From NCBI RefSeq assembly GCF_000014145.1, contig NC_008255.1, positions 3,240,001 through 3,304,000 on the forward strand: 64,000 nucleotides of DNA, read 5' to 3'. Source of the stretch: Cytophaga hutchinsonii ATCC 33406. Its GTDB lineage: Bacteria > Bacteroidota > Bacteroidia > Cytophagales > Cytophagaceae. The position numbers were made by a program, and so were the translations under genes. The notes below the pieces were generated by a model. That model saw only the letters and a list, made by a program, of their open reading frames with translations. It made no database searches and was not told where the DNA came from. Shown piece by piece: positions 9,955 to 19,932 of the stretch (its first letter is position 1; the number at the start of each line of letters is the position of its first letter).

Positions 9955-10164
9955 ATGACAGATCAATTTATTAAAATCATACTGAACATTACAGCACTTT
10001 GTTCCATGCTTGCAGGACTTTTTGGAATGCTGTTTTGTTTTCCCTTTTTATGGTCGACAAAAATGGAAGCCTTGGTAAGTGCCGGTTTTCCATTTATTGC
10101 CGGCTCCATACTTTTTGGATCGGGACTTTTAACGCGTGGAATTATTATCAGGAATAAATGTTAA
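9955..10164 (+). CDS. Small two-helix membrane protein
   Basis: A 69-residue hydrophobic protein beginning MTDQFIKIILN at the ATG at 9955; a longer form would need the GTG at 9922 and adds only polar residues. Two membrane helices are visible (about 6-32 and 42-62), with a basic C-terminal end (RGIIIRNKC). No family recognised. It lies between a lipoprotein gene and the DUF3052-like gene, with 16 bases to the latter. Confidence 0.6.
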   Translation: MTDQFIKIILNITALCSMLAGLFGMLFCFPFLWSTKMEALVSAGFPFIAGSILFGSGLLTRGIIIRNKC

Positions 10165-10180
10165 AAACGTCATATAGATT

Positions 10181-10603
10181 ATGGCTAAAAAAACTTCTGA
10201 AAAACTGGGTGTAAAAAACGGGATGCGGTCGATACTCCTGCATGCAGATGAAAAGGTAATCCAGACAATAGATTACCCGCAACTTGACCGTAAGACAACG
10301 CTGAGCGGAGCATTCGATTACGTACATTTTTTTGTACAGAACACTACCGATTTTCATAAAATATTTCCCAAACTCATTCCGCATCTAAAAACTACCGGCA
10401 TGCTTTGGGTATCGTGGCCCAAAGCAGGACAAGGTAACACAGACCTTACGTTACCTGTAGTAATACAGATCGGTTATTCGTATGGATTGGTTGAAAGTAA
10501 AGCCATCAGTATTGATACATACTGGTCTGCATTAAAATTTACGCATCCGAAAAAAGGGAAGACATATGAAAATAGCTATGGTAAACTGCCTGAGCCTTCT
10601 TAA
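10181..10603 (+). CDS. DUF3052-like small protein
   Basis: A 140-residue cytoplasmic protein with the layout of the DUF3052 family: KLGVKNGMRSILLHA at the start, DYVHFFVQN (about 45-53), the LWVSWPKAGQGNTDLT signature (about 75-90) and the final SIDTYWSALKF segment. Biochemical function of the family is not known. Sixteen bases separate it from the small membrane protein upstream, so it probably ends that operon. Confidence 0.8.
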   Translation: MAKKTSEKLGVKNGMRSILLHADEKVIQTIDYPQLDRKTTLSGAFDYVHFFVQNTTDFHKIFPKLIPHLKTTGMLWVSWPKAGQGNTDLTLPVVIQIGYSYGLVESKAISIDTYWSALKFTHPKKGKTYENSYGKLPEPS

Positions 10604-10804
10604 AATGCGCTTATTCTATTCTACATTGAATACATATTCTAGAATTAACTCCGTATAAACCCGCATATATTTTAATTATATTTATACACTTGAAAAAATA
10701 TAATTAAAAGGTATATTTACTTATAATGTTTTCCAGGGGTTATCAGTTTTGAACCAACTGGAGATACATTTTTATTGCGACCAATACCCTAATAAAAAAC
10801 ATGT

Positions 10805-13552
10805 ATGAAACAGCTCTTTAAAAAAGAAAAAACCAGGATTTTCATTTTTTTATCAATCATCTTTTTATCTGTACAGGCATTCAGTTCAAATGCTCAATGC
10901 ACAGAGGCATGGGAAGATTTTGACACACACCGTAACGTTACCTATGCCAATGTAGATGGTGTATTTACAGAGAATGCTGCAAACCCGGCTGCTAATTATA
11001 TTAACAGCAGTGCAACATGCGGAAAATACGAACGTTCAACCATTCAGTATGACGGTATTGTTGGCGCTGCAACGGTTGGCAACGGCGATTATTACAGAGA
11101 CAGAAGAAAAGTGTTCAAAATGGATGTGTACAGTGCCTATGCCGGCATGGAGGTAAAAATTACACTTGCCAACAATACACAAAGTCAATTGGCGTATCCA
11201 ACAGGCAGACACAGCGAATACACTGCCTTAACTACTAAAGTAAATCAGTGGGAAACAGTAACGTTTGCCTGGCTGGTAAACCCAGATGCTGCTTTAGCAG
11301 GCGACTTGGTTAACCAGGTAGTGATACAGTTTGCCGGTAATACAACCGCAAGCAAAACCATATACTTTGACAATTTTGTATCTGAATACCTGATCACGTG
11401 GGATGATTTTGACTATGTTCGAAATGCAACCTATACTTCCATGGATGGTACACTGAGCACAGTAACCAACCCGGCCTCAAGCCTTGTAAACAGCAGTACT
11501 AAATGCGCGCGTTATATCCGTAATGCAGCCGCACAAAATGACATGATCGTTGCATCCTGCACAAACATTGGGCAGGCAGACAATTACAAAAACGGGAATT
11601 ATGTTATTAAAATGGCTGTATATAGCCCTGTAAGCGGCCTGCCTGTTAAATTATTCCTGAACAAATCTTCTGTAACGGCTACACAGGCCTACCCTGCCGG
11701 CAGACACAGCTTTTATACAAGTACCACTACCAAAACGAATCAATGGGAAGTTCTGACATTTGTATACGGCGGACAGCCGGATGCTACGGTAACCGGAGTA
11801 GATCAGTTTGCACTGCAATTCGCACCCAATACTTCAACAGGCACAACAGTATACTTTGATGAATTAGTAGCTGTGCTTACAAAACCTGCTGCAACATCTG
11901 CTATTACAGGCCCGGCTACAGCATGTAAAAATCAGAATGGGGTTGTGTACACTGTTGTTAATGTAACCGGCGCAACCTATAACTGGTCAGTACCTGCAGG
12001 AGCAACCATTGTTTCAGGTATTGGTACAAACGCTATTACTGTGAATTACGGAGCAAATCCGGTTAGCGGTTCTGTGGCTGTCAGAAGATCCAATGAAATA
12101 TCCTGTACATCAGATTGGACTGCACTTAACGTAACCATCGGTACGCTTACACCAACCGTTGATGCCGGCGCACCTATAACAAAATGTAACTATATTAATT
12201 TCATACCGCTTACTGGTACTGTGGGCGGCGCAGGAGTAACAACCGGTATCTGGTCGTCTCCAACAGGAGGTACATTTACAGATGCCACAAATTTAAAGGC
12301 CTCGTATACGCCTTCTCAGACAGACAGAACCAACGGCAGCGTGACACTTACACTAACTACGACAGGAACCTGCAACGCTGCTTCAGCTACCGTGAATCTT
12401 ACACTTACTGCCTGCACCGGTCTTACAATATCCATTCCTTCCAATAAATATTGTGCGGGTAATACATTCACTGCTACTTATTCATCAACAGAAACCTATA
12501 ATGCAGGAAATGTATTTCTGGTTCAATTAAGTAATGCTGCAGGTGCGTTCACCAACGCAACAAATATAGGTACGTTAACATCCTCAGCAAGCACCGGCCA
12601 GATTGCCTGTACCATGCCTGCAGCACCAACACCCGGCGCACTTTACAGAATCCGTATTGTAGCTACCAGCCCATCAACAATCAGTCCGGATAATGGATTT
12701 GATATCAGCCTGGGATATGTTGCAAATCCTGATTGGTACACCACTAATTATAATATCCTGGTAGGAGAAACAACTATTCTTAGAAATCAAACAAGTGGTT
12801 CTGTACGTTGCGGCTGGGTTTTAGGTGATGGAGCTTTACCTGAAACACCTGTTTCATGTCTGCAATCTGTATCCTACACAACTCCGGGAACTAAAAAAGT
12901 ATCTGTAATCGCATATGATCAATACGGATGCTCTGCCACAGGCTCAGAACAAAATATCAATGTATTCAGCTGCAATCCGGTTATTCCCGCAAATGCATAC
13001 ATAGTAACAGGAACGCAGGATGCAGCTGTTATTCCTAACGATGCAGCTGTATGGGTAAAAGGTGGAGCAGTATATACTGTAAAAAACAGCCGTCAGTATG
13101 TGTATGTTTCAGCAGGCGGCAGTGTCAAAATGGGGCAATTCGGATCTGTGAGAGCTGTATATCTTGAGCCTTTTGCAAGTTTTGATGGAGGTACAGGATC
13201 AACTTCCGGTGCAATTGTATATGACCCGAATGCCGGCGTATTAGCTAATCCAAGTCCAAACTTATACCTTTTACCTTGCAGCAGCCTTACCCTGGCTACA
13301 GATATTACTACAGACATACAAAATCAAGGTGCTGCAGCAATCGATGTAGTTGTGTACCCGAATCCTACAAACGGAAACTTCTCTATTAAAAGTACAAATA
13401 CAGTTGTGTATGAAGTAACGGTAGTAAATGGTTTAGGACAAACAGAAGTACATACCGGTGAACACATCAGCACAGACATGAAAGGACTTCTTGTTCTTAA
13501 GATCAATACAGACAAAGGAACAACAGTCAGACGGATCAGTGTGACAGAATAA
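10805..13552 (+). CDS. T9SS-secreted protein with duplicated N-terminal module and PKD-like domains
   Basis: A 915-residue secreted protein. A signal peptide covers 1-31. Two homologous modules of about 160 residues follow (about 34-195 and 198-355). Each opens with WEDFD or WDDFD, has an AYPTGRHS or AYPAGRHS motif and ends with TIYFDNFV or TVYFDELV, a jelly-roll carbohydrate-binding-like layout. PKD-like and Ig-like domains (about 365-720) come next. The last 70 residues (VVVYPNPTNGNFSIKS onward) form a T9SS type A sorting domain. No catalytic domain is recognised. It stands near the GH8 gene, so polysaccharide binding at the cell surface is a reasonable inference. Confidence 0.85.
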   Translation: MKQLFKKEKTRIFIFLSIIFLSVQAFSSNAQCTEAWEDFDTHRNVTYANVDGVFTENAANPAANYINSSATCGKYERSTIQYDGIVGAATVGNGDYYRDRRKVFKMDVYSAYAGMEVKITLANNTQSQLAYPTGRHSEYTALTTKVNQWETVTFAWLVNPDAALAGDLVNQVVIQFAGNTTASKTIYFDNFVSEYLITWDDFDYVRNATYTSMDGTLSTVTNPASSLVNSSTKCARYIRNAAAQNDMIVASCTNIGQADNYKNGNYVIKMAVYSPVSGLPVKLFLNKSSVTATQAYPAGRHSFYTSTTTKTNQWEVLTFVYGGQPDATVTGVDQFALQFAPNTSTGTTVYFDELVAVLTKPAATSAITGPATACKNQNGVVYTVVNVTGATYNWSVPAGATIVSGIGTNAITVNYGANPVSGSVAVRRSNEISCTSDWTALNVTIGTLTPTVDAGAPITKCNYINFIPLTGTVGGAGVTTGIWSSPTGGTFTDATNLKASYTPSQTDRTNGSVTLTLTTTGTCNAASATVNLTLTACTGLTISIPSNKYCAGNTFTATYSSTETYNAGNVFLVQLSNAAGAFTNATNIGTLTSSASTGQIACTMPAAPTPGALYRIRIVATSPSTISPDNGFDISLGYVANPDWYTTNYNILVGETTILRNQTSGSVRCGWVLGDGALPETPVSCLQSVSYTTPGTKKVSVIAYDQYGCSATGSEQNINVFSCNPVIPANAYIVTGTQDAAVIPNDAAVWVKGGAVYTVKNSRQYVYVSAGGSVKMGQFGSVRAVYLEPFASFDGGTGSTSGAIVYDPNAGVLANPSPNLYLLPCSSLTLATDITTDIQNQGAAAIDVVVYPNPTNGNFSIKSTNTVVYEVTVVNGLGQTEVHTGEHISTDMKGLLVLKINTDKGTTVRRISVTE

Positions 13553-13621
13553 GTGATACCTTAAAATCGTGTACTTAATCCGTTAAGTTACCCGGCTTTA
13601 TTATTTATCGTCATTCGTTAT

Positions 13622-13672
13622 AAAAGACAAATCCCCAACGGTATAATGCATACCGTTGGGGATTTGTCTTTA
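13622..13672. terminator. Bidirectional terminator
   Basis: Perfect 19-bp inverted repeat (13626-13644 with 13650-13668) around a 5-base loop, with T-rich flanks on both strands. It lies between the convergent 915-aa gene and the 225-aa membrane protein gene and probably serves both. Confidence 0.9.
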
Positions 13673-13693
13673 TTCCAGCATCTAAGTTGCGCT

Positions 13694-14371
13694 TTATGCG
13701 TGCTTTACTAAATGCTTATAATGACTTGCTACAAATTTATCAATCGTATCGTAGTAGGCATCCAGTTCCATTTCATCCAGATCAATAGATACAGACGAAC
13801 CATCTTTAAAAGTCAACTCCATTTTTTTAGCTTCACTCTTATCATCGGTAAGTATCTCAATATGCTGAATATCGGCTGTATTGAAATGCCCTTCTTTTTC
13901 GTTGTTTTTGTATTCTATTTTATCATCTGTAAGCTGAAGAAAATCGTGTAGATTTTTTATACCCGAAACTATTTTATCTAATATCGGAGGAACCATGCAG
14001 GCAAGCAGCCATAGCAGGAAGCGGAGGTGATTTACTTCATACGTAAAATAAACAAAACCGAAGATTGCAGGAATAAACAAATACATCAATATCTGTGTGC
14101 GCAATTTCGCAACACGATTTCTGAATATAATTCCTCCAGGTACTTCTTTCAGTTTAATCGGAAATAATATTTCTTCCCACATAATCAGCACCATTATTAC
14201 CACAGCCAAACCAATCAGAAATATCCCTACAAACACATCTGTATTTTCTTTCAGGTCATGAATGGAAACAACGAAAATCTGCTGGGCCAAAAAACACGAA
14301 ATAATAAAAACAAGTAATAGCAAGCCTATACTAAATTCTTTCGGGTAGGTTGGTCGTATTATTTTTCTCAT
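13694..14371 (-). CDS. Membrane protein of unknown function
   Basis: A 225-residue protein with four predicted membrane helices (about 14-34, 46-66, 93-111, 115-132). A cytoplasmic C-terminal domain (about 148-220) has short strands and a final amphipathic helix, reminiscent of PH-like domains in other small membrane proteins. No family name can be given. Monocistronic, ending at a shared bidirectional terminator. Confidence 0.72.
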   Translation of the reverse strand: MRKIIRPTYPKEFSIGLLLLVFIISCFLAQQIFVVSIHDLKENTDVFVGIFLIGLAVVIMVLIMWEEILFPIKLKEVPGGIIFRNRVAKLRTQILMYLFIPAIFGFVYFTYEVNHLRFLLWLLACMVPPILDKIVSGIKNLHDFLQLTDDKIEYKNNEKEGHFNTADIQHIEILTDDKSEAKKMELTFKDGSSVSIDLDEMELDAYYDTIDKFVASHYKHLVKHA

Positions 14372-14797
14372 GGGTATAATTTTTCAAATGAATATATAAA
14401 ATATGATCGTAAAATTAATTTTCAATATTGATTCAATTCTGAATTTCAAATCAAATATCAGCTGTCTTTAATAAAAATTAACCCTCTTTTCCGGAATTTA
14501 AGTTACGTGTATTTACATATATGCACAAACTTGAAATTTGATAAAGTGCCTCCAGATTTCTGCAAAGCATAATTTCCTCGCTCTTTTGCCAGAAAACCGC
14601 CTTAAAATTCAAAAAACAGAATATTCTAAAAATATGACTTATCAAATAAAAAATATTCATTAAATTATTTAAATAATTGAATTGTAATATTTATTATTGT
14701 AATAGTAACATAAAATTTATTGAATAACATACGCAGCCCCAGCACTGTTTTCAATAAATGGAATATGATCCTGAACCCAACTAACCGAAGCTCATTT
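14372..14797. other. Intergenic region, divergent promoters expected
   Basis: This AT-rich spacer separates the divergent membrane protein gene and the GH8 gene. It should hold both promoters, but I see no convincing -33/-7 pair and no strong inverted repeat. A 60-codon minus-strand ORF inside it (14478-14660) looks like chance. Confidence 0.4.
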
Positions 14798-17700
14798 ATG
14801 AAAAAAAGATTACTCTCCGCTTTTATTTTTGTTTCGCTGGTGTTTACAACTGTCTGTCATCAAACAGTTGCTCAGACACAACCATTCCCGGCAAACAAAA
14901 CCTACTCGTATGGTACCATGCCTGGCAATAAAAATAGCCAGGATGCTATCAATAACTACAATACCTGGAAAACGAATTATGTTGAAGCCTGTTCCAACGG
15001 AAGGTTCAGAGTAAAATTTGACAACAGAAGCCAGACGGTATCAGAAGGTATCGCTTACGGGATGTTATTAGCTGCTTATTCAGGCGACAGAACATTATTT
15101 GACGGTCTTTGGAATTATTATAAAGATAACCGTAACGGAAACGGTGTAATGAACTGGAAAATCAATGGCTGTTCGGGTACTGCAGGTGCTAACGGTGCTA
15201 CTGACTCTGAAGTGGATGCGGCTATGGCCCTTATCGTTGCAGACTATCAGTGGAGTACTTCAGGCTCCATCAATTATAAAAATGATGCAAAGGCATTGAT
15301 CACTGCCATCAAAAATTTTGAGGTAGAAAGCGGATCGTATGTGTTAAAGCCAGGCGACCAGTTTGGCGGCAGTAGCCTCACAAACCCTTCGTACTTTGCG
15401 CCGGGTTATTTCAGAACGTTTGCAACGTATATGAATGATACCTTCTGGAACAATGTAGCCGATAAATGTTATGTCGTTATTAATAATAACCTGTCTGTAA
15501 ATAATGCCGCAGGCGGTTTAGTGTCTGACTGGTGTACAGCATCCGGCAGTTATTCAAGTGCAGCAGGCGGTTATGCAAACGGCGGAAGAAATTACTCATA
15601 CGATGCAGCCCGCACACCATGGAGAATTGCAGTAGATTATGTTTGGTATGGCAATGCAAGTGCAAAAACGTATTCTAAAAAATCTTCCGATTTCGTTCGC
15701 GTAAACCTGGGCGGTTCTCAAAATGTAAAAGATGGTTACAGCCAGAACGGTTCTGCTGTAAGTAACTACCACAACTCAACATTTGTTGGCGCTTTTGCTG
15801 CAGCAGCGATGGCAGGCGAAAATCAATCGCACCTTGACAATTCCTATTCCGATCTGAAAGGCATCAACGATGCGAATTCTTATTTTAACCAGACATTAAA
15901 AACACTTTACCTGTTTTTATTAACAGGTAACTTTTATTTACCGGGCTCAGGCACTGTAGTGCCTCCTGTAAACGCTGCACCTACGGTTTCGCTAACGGCT
16001 CCTTCAAACAACGCTGCCTTCAATGCTCCGGCTTCGGTAACGCTTACAGCAAATGCAGCCGATGCAGACGGTACTATTGCGAAGGTTGAATTTTTCAATG
16101 GTTCTACCTTATTGAATACAGATGCAAGCGCACCGTATTCCTTCAACTGGACGAATGTTGCAGCGGGCAATTACACCATCACAGCAAAAGCAACGGATAA
16201 CGCCGGTGCAGTAACAACTTCGGCTGCGGTATCTATCACGGTAACAGCTGCGGCTAACGCTGCTCCTACGGTTTCATTGACAGCTCCTTCAAACAACGCT
16301 GCCTTCAATGTTCCGGCTTCGGTAACGCTTACAGCAAATGCAGCCGATGCAGACGGTACTATTGCGAAGGTTGAATTTTTCAATGGTTCTACCTTATTGA
16401 ATACAGATGCAAGCGCACCGTATTCCTTCACCTGGACGGGCGTTGCAGCGGGCAGCTACACCATCACAGCAAAAGCAACGGATAACGCCGGTGCAGTAAC
16501 AACTTCGGCTGCGGTATCTATCACGGTAACAGCTGCGGCTAACGCTGCACCTACGGTTTCGTTAACGGCTCCTTCAAACAACGCTGCCTTCACTGCTCCG
16601 GCTTCGGTAACACTTACAGCAAATGCAGCGGATGCAGATGGTACTATTGCCAAAGTCGAATTCTTCAACGGTTCAACGTTGTTAAGTACAGATGCAAGCG
16701 CACCGTATTCCTTCAACTGGACGGGTGTTGCAGCGGGTAATTACACGATCACAGCAAAAGCAACGGATAACACCGGTGCAGTAACAACTTCGGCAATCGT
16801 GTCTATTACGGTAACAGCTGCGGCTAACGTTGCTCCTACGGTTTCATTAACAGCTCCTTCAAACAATGCTGCCTTCACTGCTCCGGCTTCGGTAACGCTT
16901 ACAGCAAATGCAGCCGATGCAGATGGTACTATTGCCAAAGTCGAATTCTTCAACGGTTCAACGTTGTTAAGTACAGATGCAAGCGCACCGTATTCCTTCA
17001 CCTGGACAAATGTTGCAGCTGGGAACTATACGATCACAGCAAAAGCAACGGATAACGCCGGTGCAGTAACAACTTCGGCAACCGTGTCTATTACGGTAAC
17101 AGCTGCGGCTAACGCTGCACCTACGGTTTCATTAACAGCTCCTACAAACAACGCTGCCTTCACTGCTCCGGCTTCGGTAACGCTTACAGCAAATGCAGCG
17201 GATGCAGATGGTACTATTGCCAAAGTCGAATTCTTCAACGGTTCAACATTGTTAACAGGTTCTGTAAATACTTCTGCTCCCTACACGTTCACCTGGACGG
17301 GCGTTGCAGCGGGCAGCTACACCATCACAGCAAGAGCAACCGATAATACCGGTGCAGTAACAACTTCAGCCGCGGTGTCTATCACGGTAACGGCTGCTCC
17401 GATTGAAAACCCTGGTAACGACTGTATAACCGAAGCGGTACCAGTAGCTGCGCAATGGGTTGTCAGAAACAGCTGGACAGATCAGAATATGGGATCAAAA
17501 GCAGTTTCTACTGCAGACGCATTAAATATTAAGCACCGCCAATGGGGTAATCCGGAACTATGGGCGATTGAAACAGGCAAAGCAATCAGCGTTGTAAGCG
17601 GACAATCTTACACTGTGTCTTTTGACTTTAAAAACGATGCTCAAACGCCTGTTACCAGTCTTGAAATTGGTTTTGCAACAGCTGAAGCATGGAATGGTGC

Positions 17701-18178
17701 AACGCTTGACCAACCTGCGGTTACTGTTTCAGGAAGTATTCCTGCTTCTTTCACAACTAAAACAGTAACCATTACAGCTGCAGCAACAGGTACTATTTAC
17801 CTGGCATATAAATTAAAATTAAACGGGCAGCCGAATAATGAAGTAAATGTATTTATCAAAAACATTTCCGTTTGTTCTTCCGCTGCTGCTTCTTCTTCCG
17901 CTGCACGTCCGGCTGCCCCGGCAGCTTCTAATGAAGTGAATGATTTGTTAATGGGTGCAAACCCGTTTGCTGATCAGACGACAGTAGAAATTCCATACGC
18001 ATCAACTACATCGGTTCATCTAATCATGAGGGATATGAACGGTCTTACGGTATGGGAATCCTATTCGCTGCAAACAAATCAGAAAATCTACCTTGGCTCT
18101 GGCCTGCCGATCGGTACGTATCTGGTAACAGTATCTTATGATGGTAACAGCAAAACATTCCGGTTATTGAAATACTAA
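14798..18178 (+). CDS. GH8 endoglucanase with five Ig-like repeats, T9SS-secreted
   Basis: Secreted glycoside hydrolase family 8 enzyme of 1126 residues. The ATG at 14798 is preferred because it begins a clean signal peptide (MKKRLLSAFIFVSLVF); the frame stays open upstream to a TTG at 14720. The GH8 barrel spans about 30-385. Glu83 in SEGIAYGM is the expected general acid, and Asp136 in GATDSEVDAA belongs to the active-site signature. Five near-identical Ig-like repeats of 95 residues follow (about 394-868). Next come a carbohydrate-binding-like jelly-roll module (about 870-1025), a Ser/Ala/Pro linker, and a C-terminal T9SS sorting domain (about 1045-1126). Likely acts on cellulose or a related beta-glucan at the cell surface. 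The 3' end is followed by a strong terminator. Confidence 0.93.
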   Translation: MKKRLLSAFIFVSLVFTTVCHQTVAQTQPFPANKTYSYGTMPGNKNSQDAINNYNTWKTNYVEACSNGRFRVKFDNRSQTVSEGIAYGMLLAAYSGDRTLFDGLWNYYKDNRNGNGVMNWKINGCSGTAGANGATDSEVDAAMALIVADYQWSTSGSINYKNDAKALITAIKNFEVESGSYVLKPGDQFGGSSLTNPSYFAPGYFRTFATYMNDTFWNNVADKCYVVINNNLSVNNAAGGLVSDWCTASGSYSSAAGGYANGGRNYSYDAARTPWRIAVDYVWYGNASAKTYSKKSSDFVRVNLGGSQNVKDGYSQNGSAVSNYHNSTFVGAFAAAAMAGENQSHLDNSYSDLKGINDANSYFNQTLKTLYLFLLTGNFYLPGSGTVVPPVNAAPTVSLTAPSNNAAFNAPASVTLTANAADADGTIAKVEFFNGSTLLNTDASAPYSFNWTNVAAGNYTITAKATDNAGAVTTSAAVSITVTAAANAAPTVSLTAPSNNAAFNVPASVTLTANAADADGTIAKVEFFNGSTLLNTDASAPYSFTWTGVAAGSYTITAKATDNAGAVTTSAAVSITVTAAANAAPTVSLTAPSNNAAFTAPASVTLTANAADADGTIAKVEFFNGSTLLSTDASAPYSFNWTGVAAGNYTITAKATDNTGAVTTSAIVSITVTAAANVAPTVSLTAPSNNAAFTAPASVTLTANAADADGTIAKVEFFNGSTLLSTDASAPYSFTWTNVAAGNYTITAKATDNAGAVTTSATVSITVTAAANAAPTVSLTAPTNNAAFTAPASVTLTANAADADGTIAKVEFFNGSTLLTGSVNTSAPYTFTWTGVAAGSYTITARATDNTGAVTTSAAVSITVTAAPIENPGNDCITEAVPVAAQWVVRNSWTDQNMGSKAVSTADALNIKHRQWGNPELWAIETGKAISVVSGQSYTVSFDFKNDAQTPVTSLEIGFATAEAWNGATLDQPAVTVSGSIPASFTTKTVTITAAATGTIYLAYKLKLNGQPNNEVNVFIKNISVCSSAAASSSAARPAAPAASNEVNDLLMGANPFADQTTVEIPYASTTSVHLIMRDMNGLTVWESYSLQTNQKIYLGSGLPIGTYLVTVSYDGNSKTFRLLKY
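15977..17401 (+). repeat. Five tandem 285-bp repeats inside the GH8 gene
   Basis: Units begin at 15977, 16262, 16547, 16832 and 17117, exactly 285 bases apart, each encoding one 95-residue Ig-like domain. The fifth unit carries extra residues and local divergence (GSVNTSAPYTF). Near identity at the DNA level points to recent duplication or gene conversion. Confidence 0.95.
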
Positions 18179-18195
18179 ATTATCTATGATTTCCC

Positions 18196-18229
18196 AAAAA
18201 GCCCATGACTAAAGTCATGGGCTTTTTTT
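18196..18229 (+). terminator. Rho-independent terminator of the GH8 gene
   Basis: Perfect 11-bp stem (18200-18210 with 18213-18223) with a tiny loop, followed by a run of seven T. It lies about 20 bases past the GH8 stop codon. Confidence 0.9.
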
Positions 18230-18399
18230 CTCTGATAAATTCACACAATATCTTGCGTTAGTTTAAAAAAAAAGATTACATAAAGAGCCCGTTCTGATTT
18301 TTTAGTATCTTTCCACTGCCATATATAAACGGCCATCTGTAAAGTTTACAAAATCTTTTACAGAGCACATTAAATTTATTATATCTTTAACATTCTTAT

Positions 18400-19815
18400 A
18401 TGAAATACTTTCTTTTTTTATGGTTGCTGTGTGCGGGAAACTGCTATGCACAGCAAACGTCTGTAACACCCACTCAACAGCATTTTCTGTACACCAATGC
18501 CAGCAATGAAGTAAACAGTCTTTGGAAAGAAATATCCTTTGTTGCGCACTCTTCCTTTATGCCGAAAGATGTTTCAGACCAATGGCCGGTATTGGAACGG
18601 ATACACAAACATACTTCGTTTATCTGTACTGAATTTTATACAAGCACCGAACAGGATTCAGTTGTACTATTTGCCATTGATAGTCTTATAAAAGAATATT
18701 CTCTTTTATCAAAAGATCTTGCTGCAGGTATAAACCAGTCTGTTAACGCGGCGGAATTTTCAGATGAAAAAACGGGCGAACTGCTGCTACTCGTATTACT
18801 TCAGAATGAAAAAAATATGTTAACGAACGCCGGAAAAAGACTGAAGACTGCCAATAAAGACCCGTTACAACTGATCAGTTATACCGTAAATTCTTCTACG
18901 CAGTATGTAGCAGAAAGCGGTTGGTATATTGCTACGATTGAAGTACAGTCATTTGGGATTGATCTTTCAAAAGTAAAAGTATTTGTGGAAGACAAGGAAC
19001 TTCCTGTAGTTAACGGTATCGCTGAATTAAAATTTAAACCAACCTATAAAGGGGGCAAATACTGGAAAGACGGTATGTATGAAAAGAAATGGTCCGGAAA
19101 AATTATTGTTCAAGCTGAAAAAGAATTGATCTTCCCGATCGGGCAGACGTATTATACAACCCGGGCAGAAGTAATGCTTATGACCCCTTCAGTAAATGCT
19201 TTATATAAAGATTGTGCGAACGAAATGGCCATTTACGTTCCAGCCCTGGCAGCAGCTTATACACCGAGGTTTGAAATCTCAAACCCCGAAAAAAACCGGC
19301 TACTTATATCAAAAGAGCACCCAGGAATGATCACTATTATTCCTGATGACAAAAAGGTAGAAATCAAGATATATAATGATTCGCTCTTTATTGCCTCTTT
19401 TATATTTGTTGTACGTTTCATTCCAACGCCACATATGGAATTGACGATAGCAGGAGCAGGCAGATATGTTGCTGCGCATCAAATACTAAAGAAACAACTT
19501 CTGAAACAACGTATAACAGCATCTCTTAAATCAGATGAAAGTTTTTATACGTTCCTTCCCAAAGATGCCCGCTTCTATGCCAGAACAGTTACGGTAACTA
19601 TTTTAAGAGATGGAAAAGTAATCGGTCAGGAAGAAGTTAAGGCAAAGGATGAGCAAATAAATTTTTTATTATCCGCATCCCTTTATGAAAAACTTCTTAC
19701 AAACGATTCAGTCAAAATTACCGCTACCAATCTGGTTCGTAAAACATTTGAAAACAAACAGATTGATTTTACTCCGGTAAATGAAGTATCTTTTGAGTTT
19801 ATTGTAATAGAGTAA
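18400..19815 (+). CDS. GldM-like protein (gliding/T9SS motor component paralogue)
   Basis: A 471-residue protein with GldM-like architecture. An N-terminal helical region (about 25-160) with VNSLWKEISF and LLLLVLLQNEKNML segments precedes beta-rich domains. These include the typical PSVNALYKDCANEMAIYVPA segment (about 263-282) and the AGAGRYV turn. GldM proper has one N-terminal membrane helix that contacts GldL and harvests proton motive force. Here residues 1-18 (MKYFLFLWLLCAGNCYAQ) look like a cleavable signal peptide, so the protein may be wholly periplasmic. No gldK, gldL or gldN lies nearby. It is therefore a stand-alone paralogue whose partners are unknown. Confidence 0.75.
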   Translation: MKYFLFLWLLCAGNCYAQQTSVTPTQQHFLYTNASNEVNSLWKEISFVAHSSFMPKDVSDQWPVLERIHKHTSFICTEFYTSTEQDSVVLFAIDSLIKEYSLLSKDLAAGINQSVNAAEFSDEKTGELLLLVLLQNEKNMLTNAGKRLKTANKDPLQLISYTVNSSTQYVAESGWYIATIEVQSFGIDLSKVKVFVEDKELPVVNGIAELKFKPTYKGGKYWKDGMYEKKWSGKIIVQAEKELIFPIGQTYYTTRAEVMLMTPSVNALYKDCANEMAIYVPALAAAYTPRFEISNPEKNRLLISKEHPGMITIIPDDKKVEIKIYNDSLFIASFIFVVRFIPTPHMELTIAGAGRYVAAHQILKKQLLKQRITASLKSDESFYTFLPKDARFYARTVTVTILRDGKVIGQEEVKAKDEQINFLLSASLYEKLLTNDSVKITATNLVRKTFENKQIDFTPVNEVSFEFIVIE

Positions 19816-19932
19816 TTCGAAACAACAGCAACGAAAGCGAAACCATGGAACAAAAAACTCTTTTTATATGCTATCCGAAGAGCACTTCGCAACTCTGCGA
19901 ACAGCGCTTGCTGTACCATTCTAACTCAAAAA

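Noticed and set aside
14478-14660. 60-codon minus-strand ORF in the spacer before the GH8 gene
   Set aside because: Low-complexity hydrophobic/AT-driven sequence with no recognisable features and no operon context; likely chance.
15934-17238. Series of 70-86 codon minus-strand ORFs at 285-base intervals
   Set aside because: Antisense shadows of the GH8 Ig-like repeats; their regularity comes from the tandem repeats.
15977-17401. Possible CRISPR-like array
   Set aside because: The regular period is 285 bases of continuous coding sequence with no short repeat/spacer alternation.
19886-19901. 6-bp hairpin between convergent genes as terminator
   Set aside because: Short stem without T-run on either strand.
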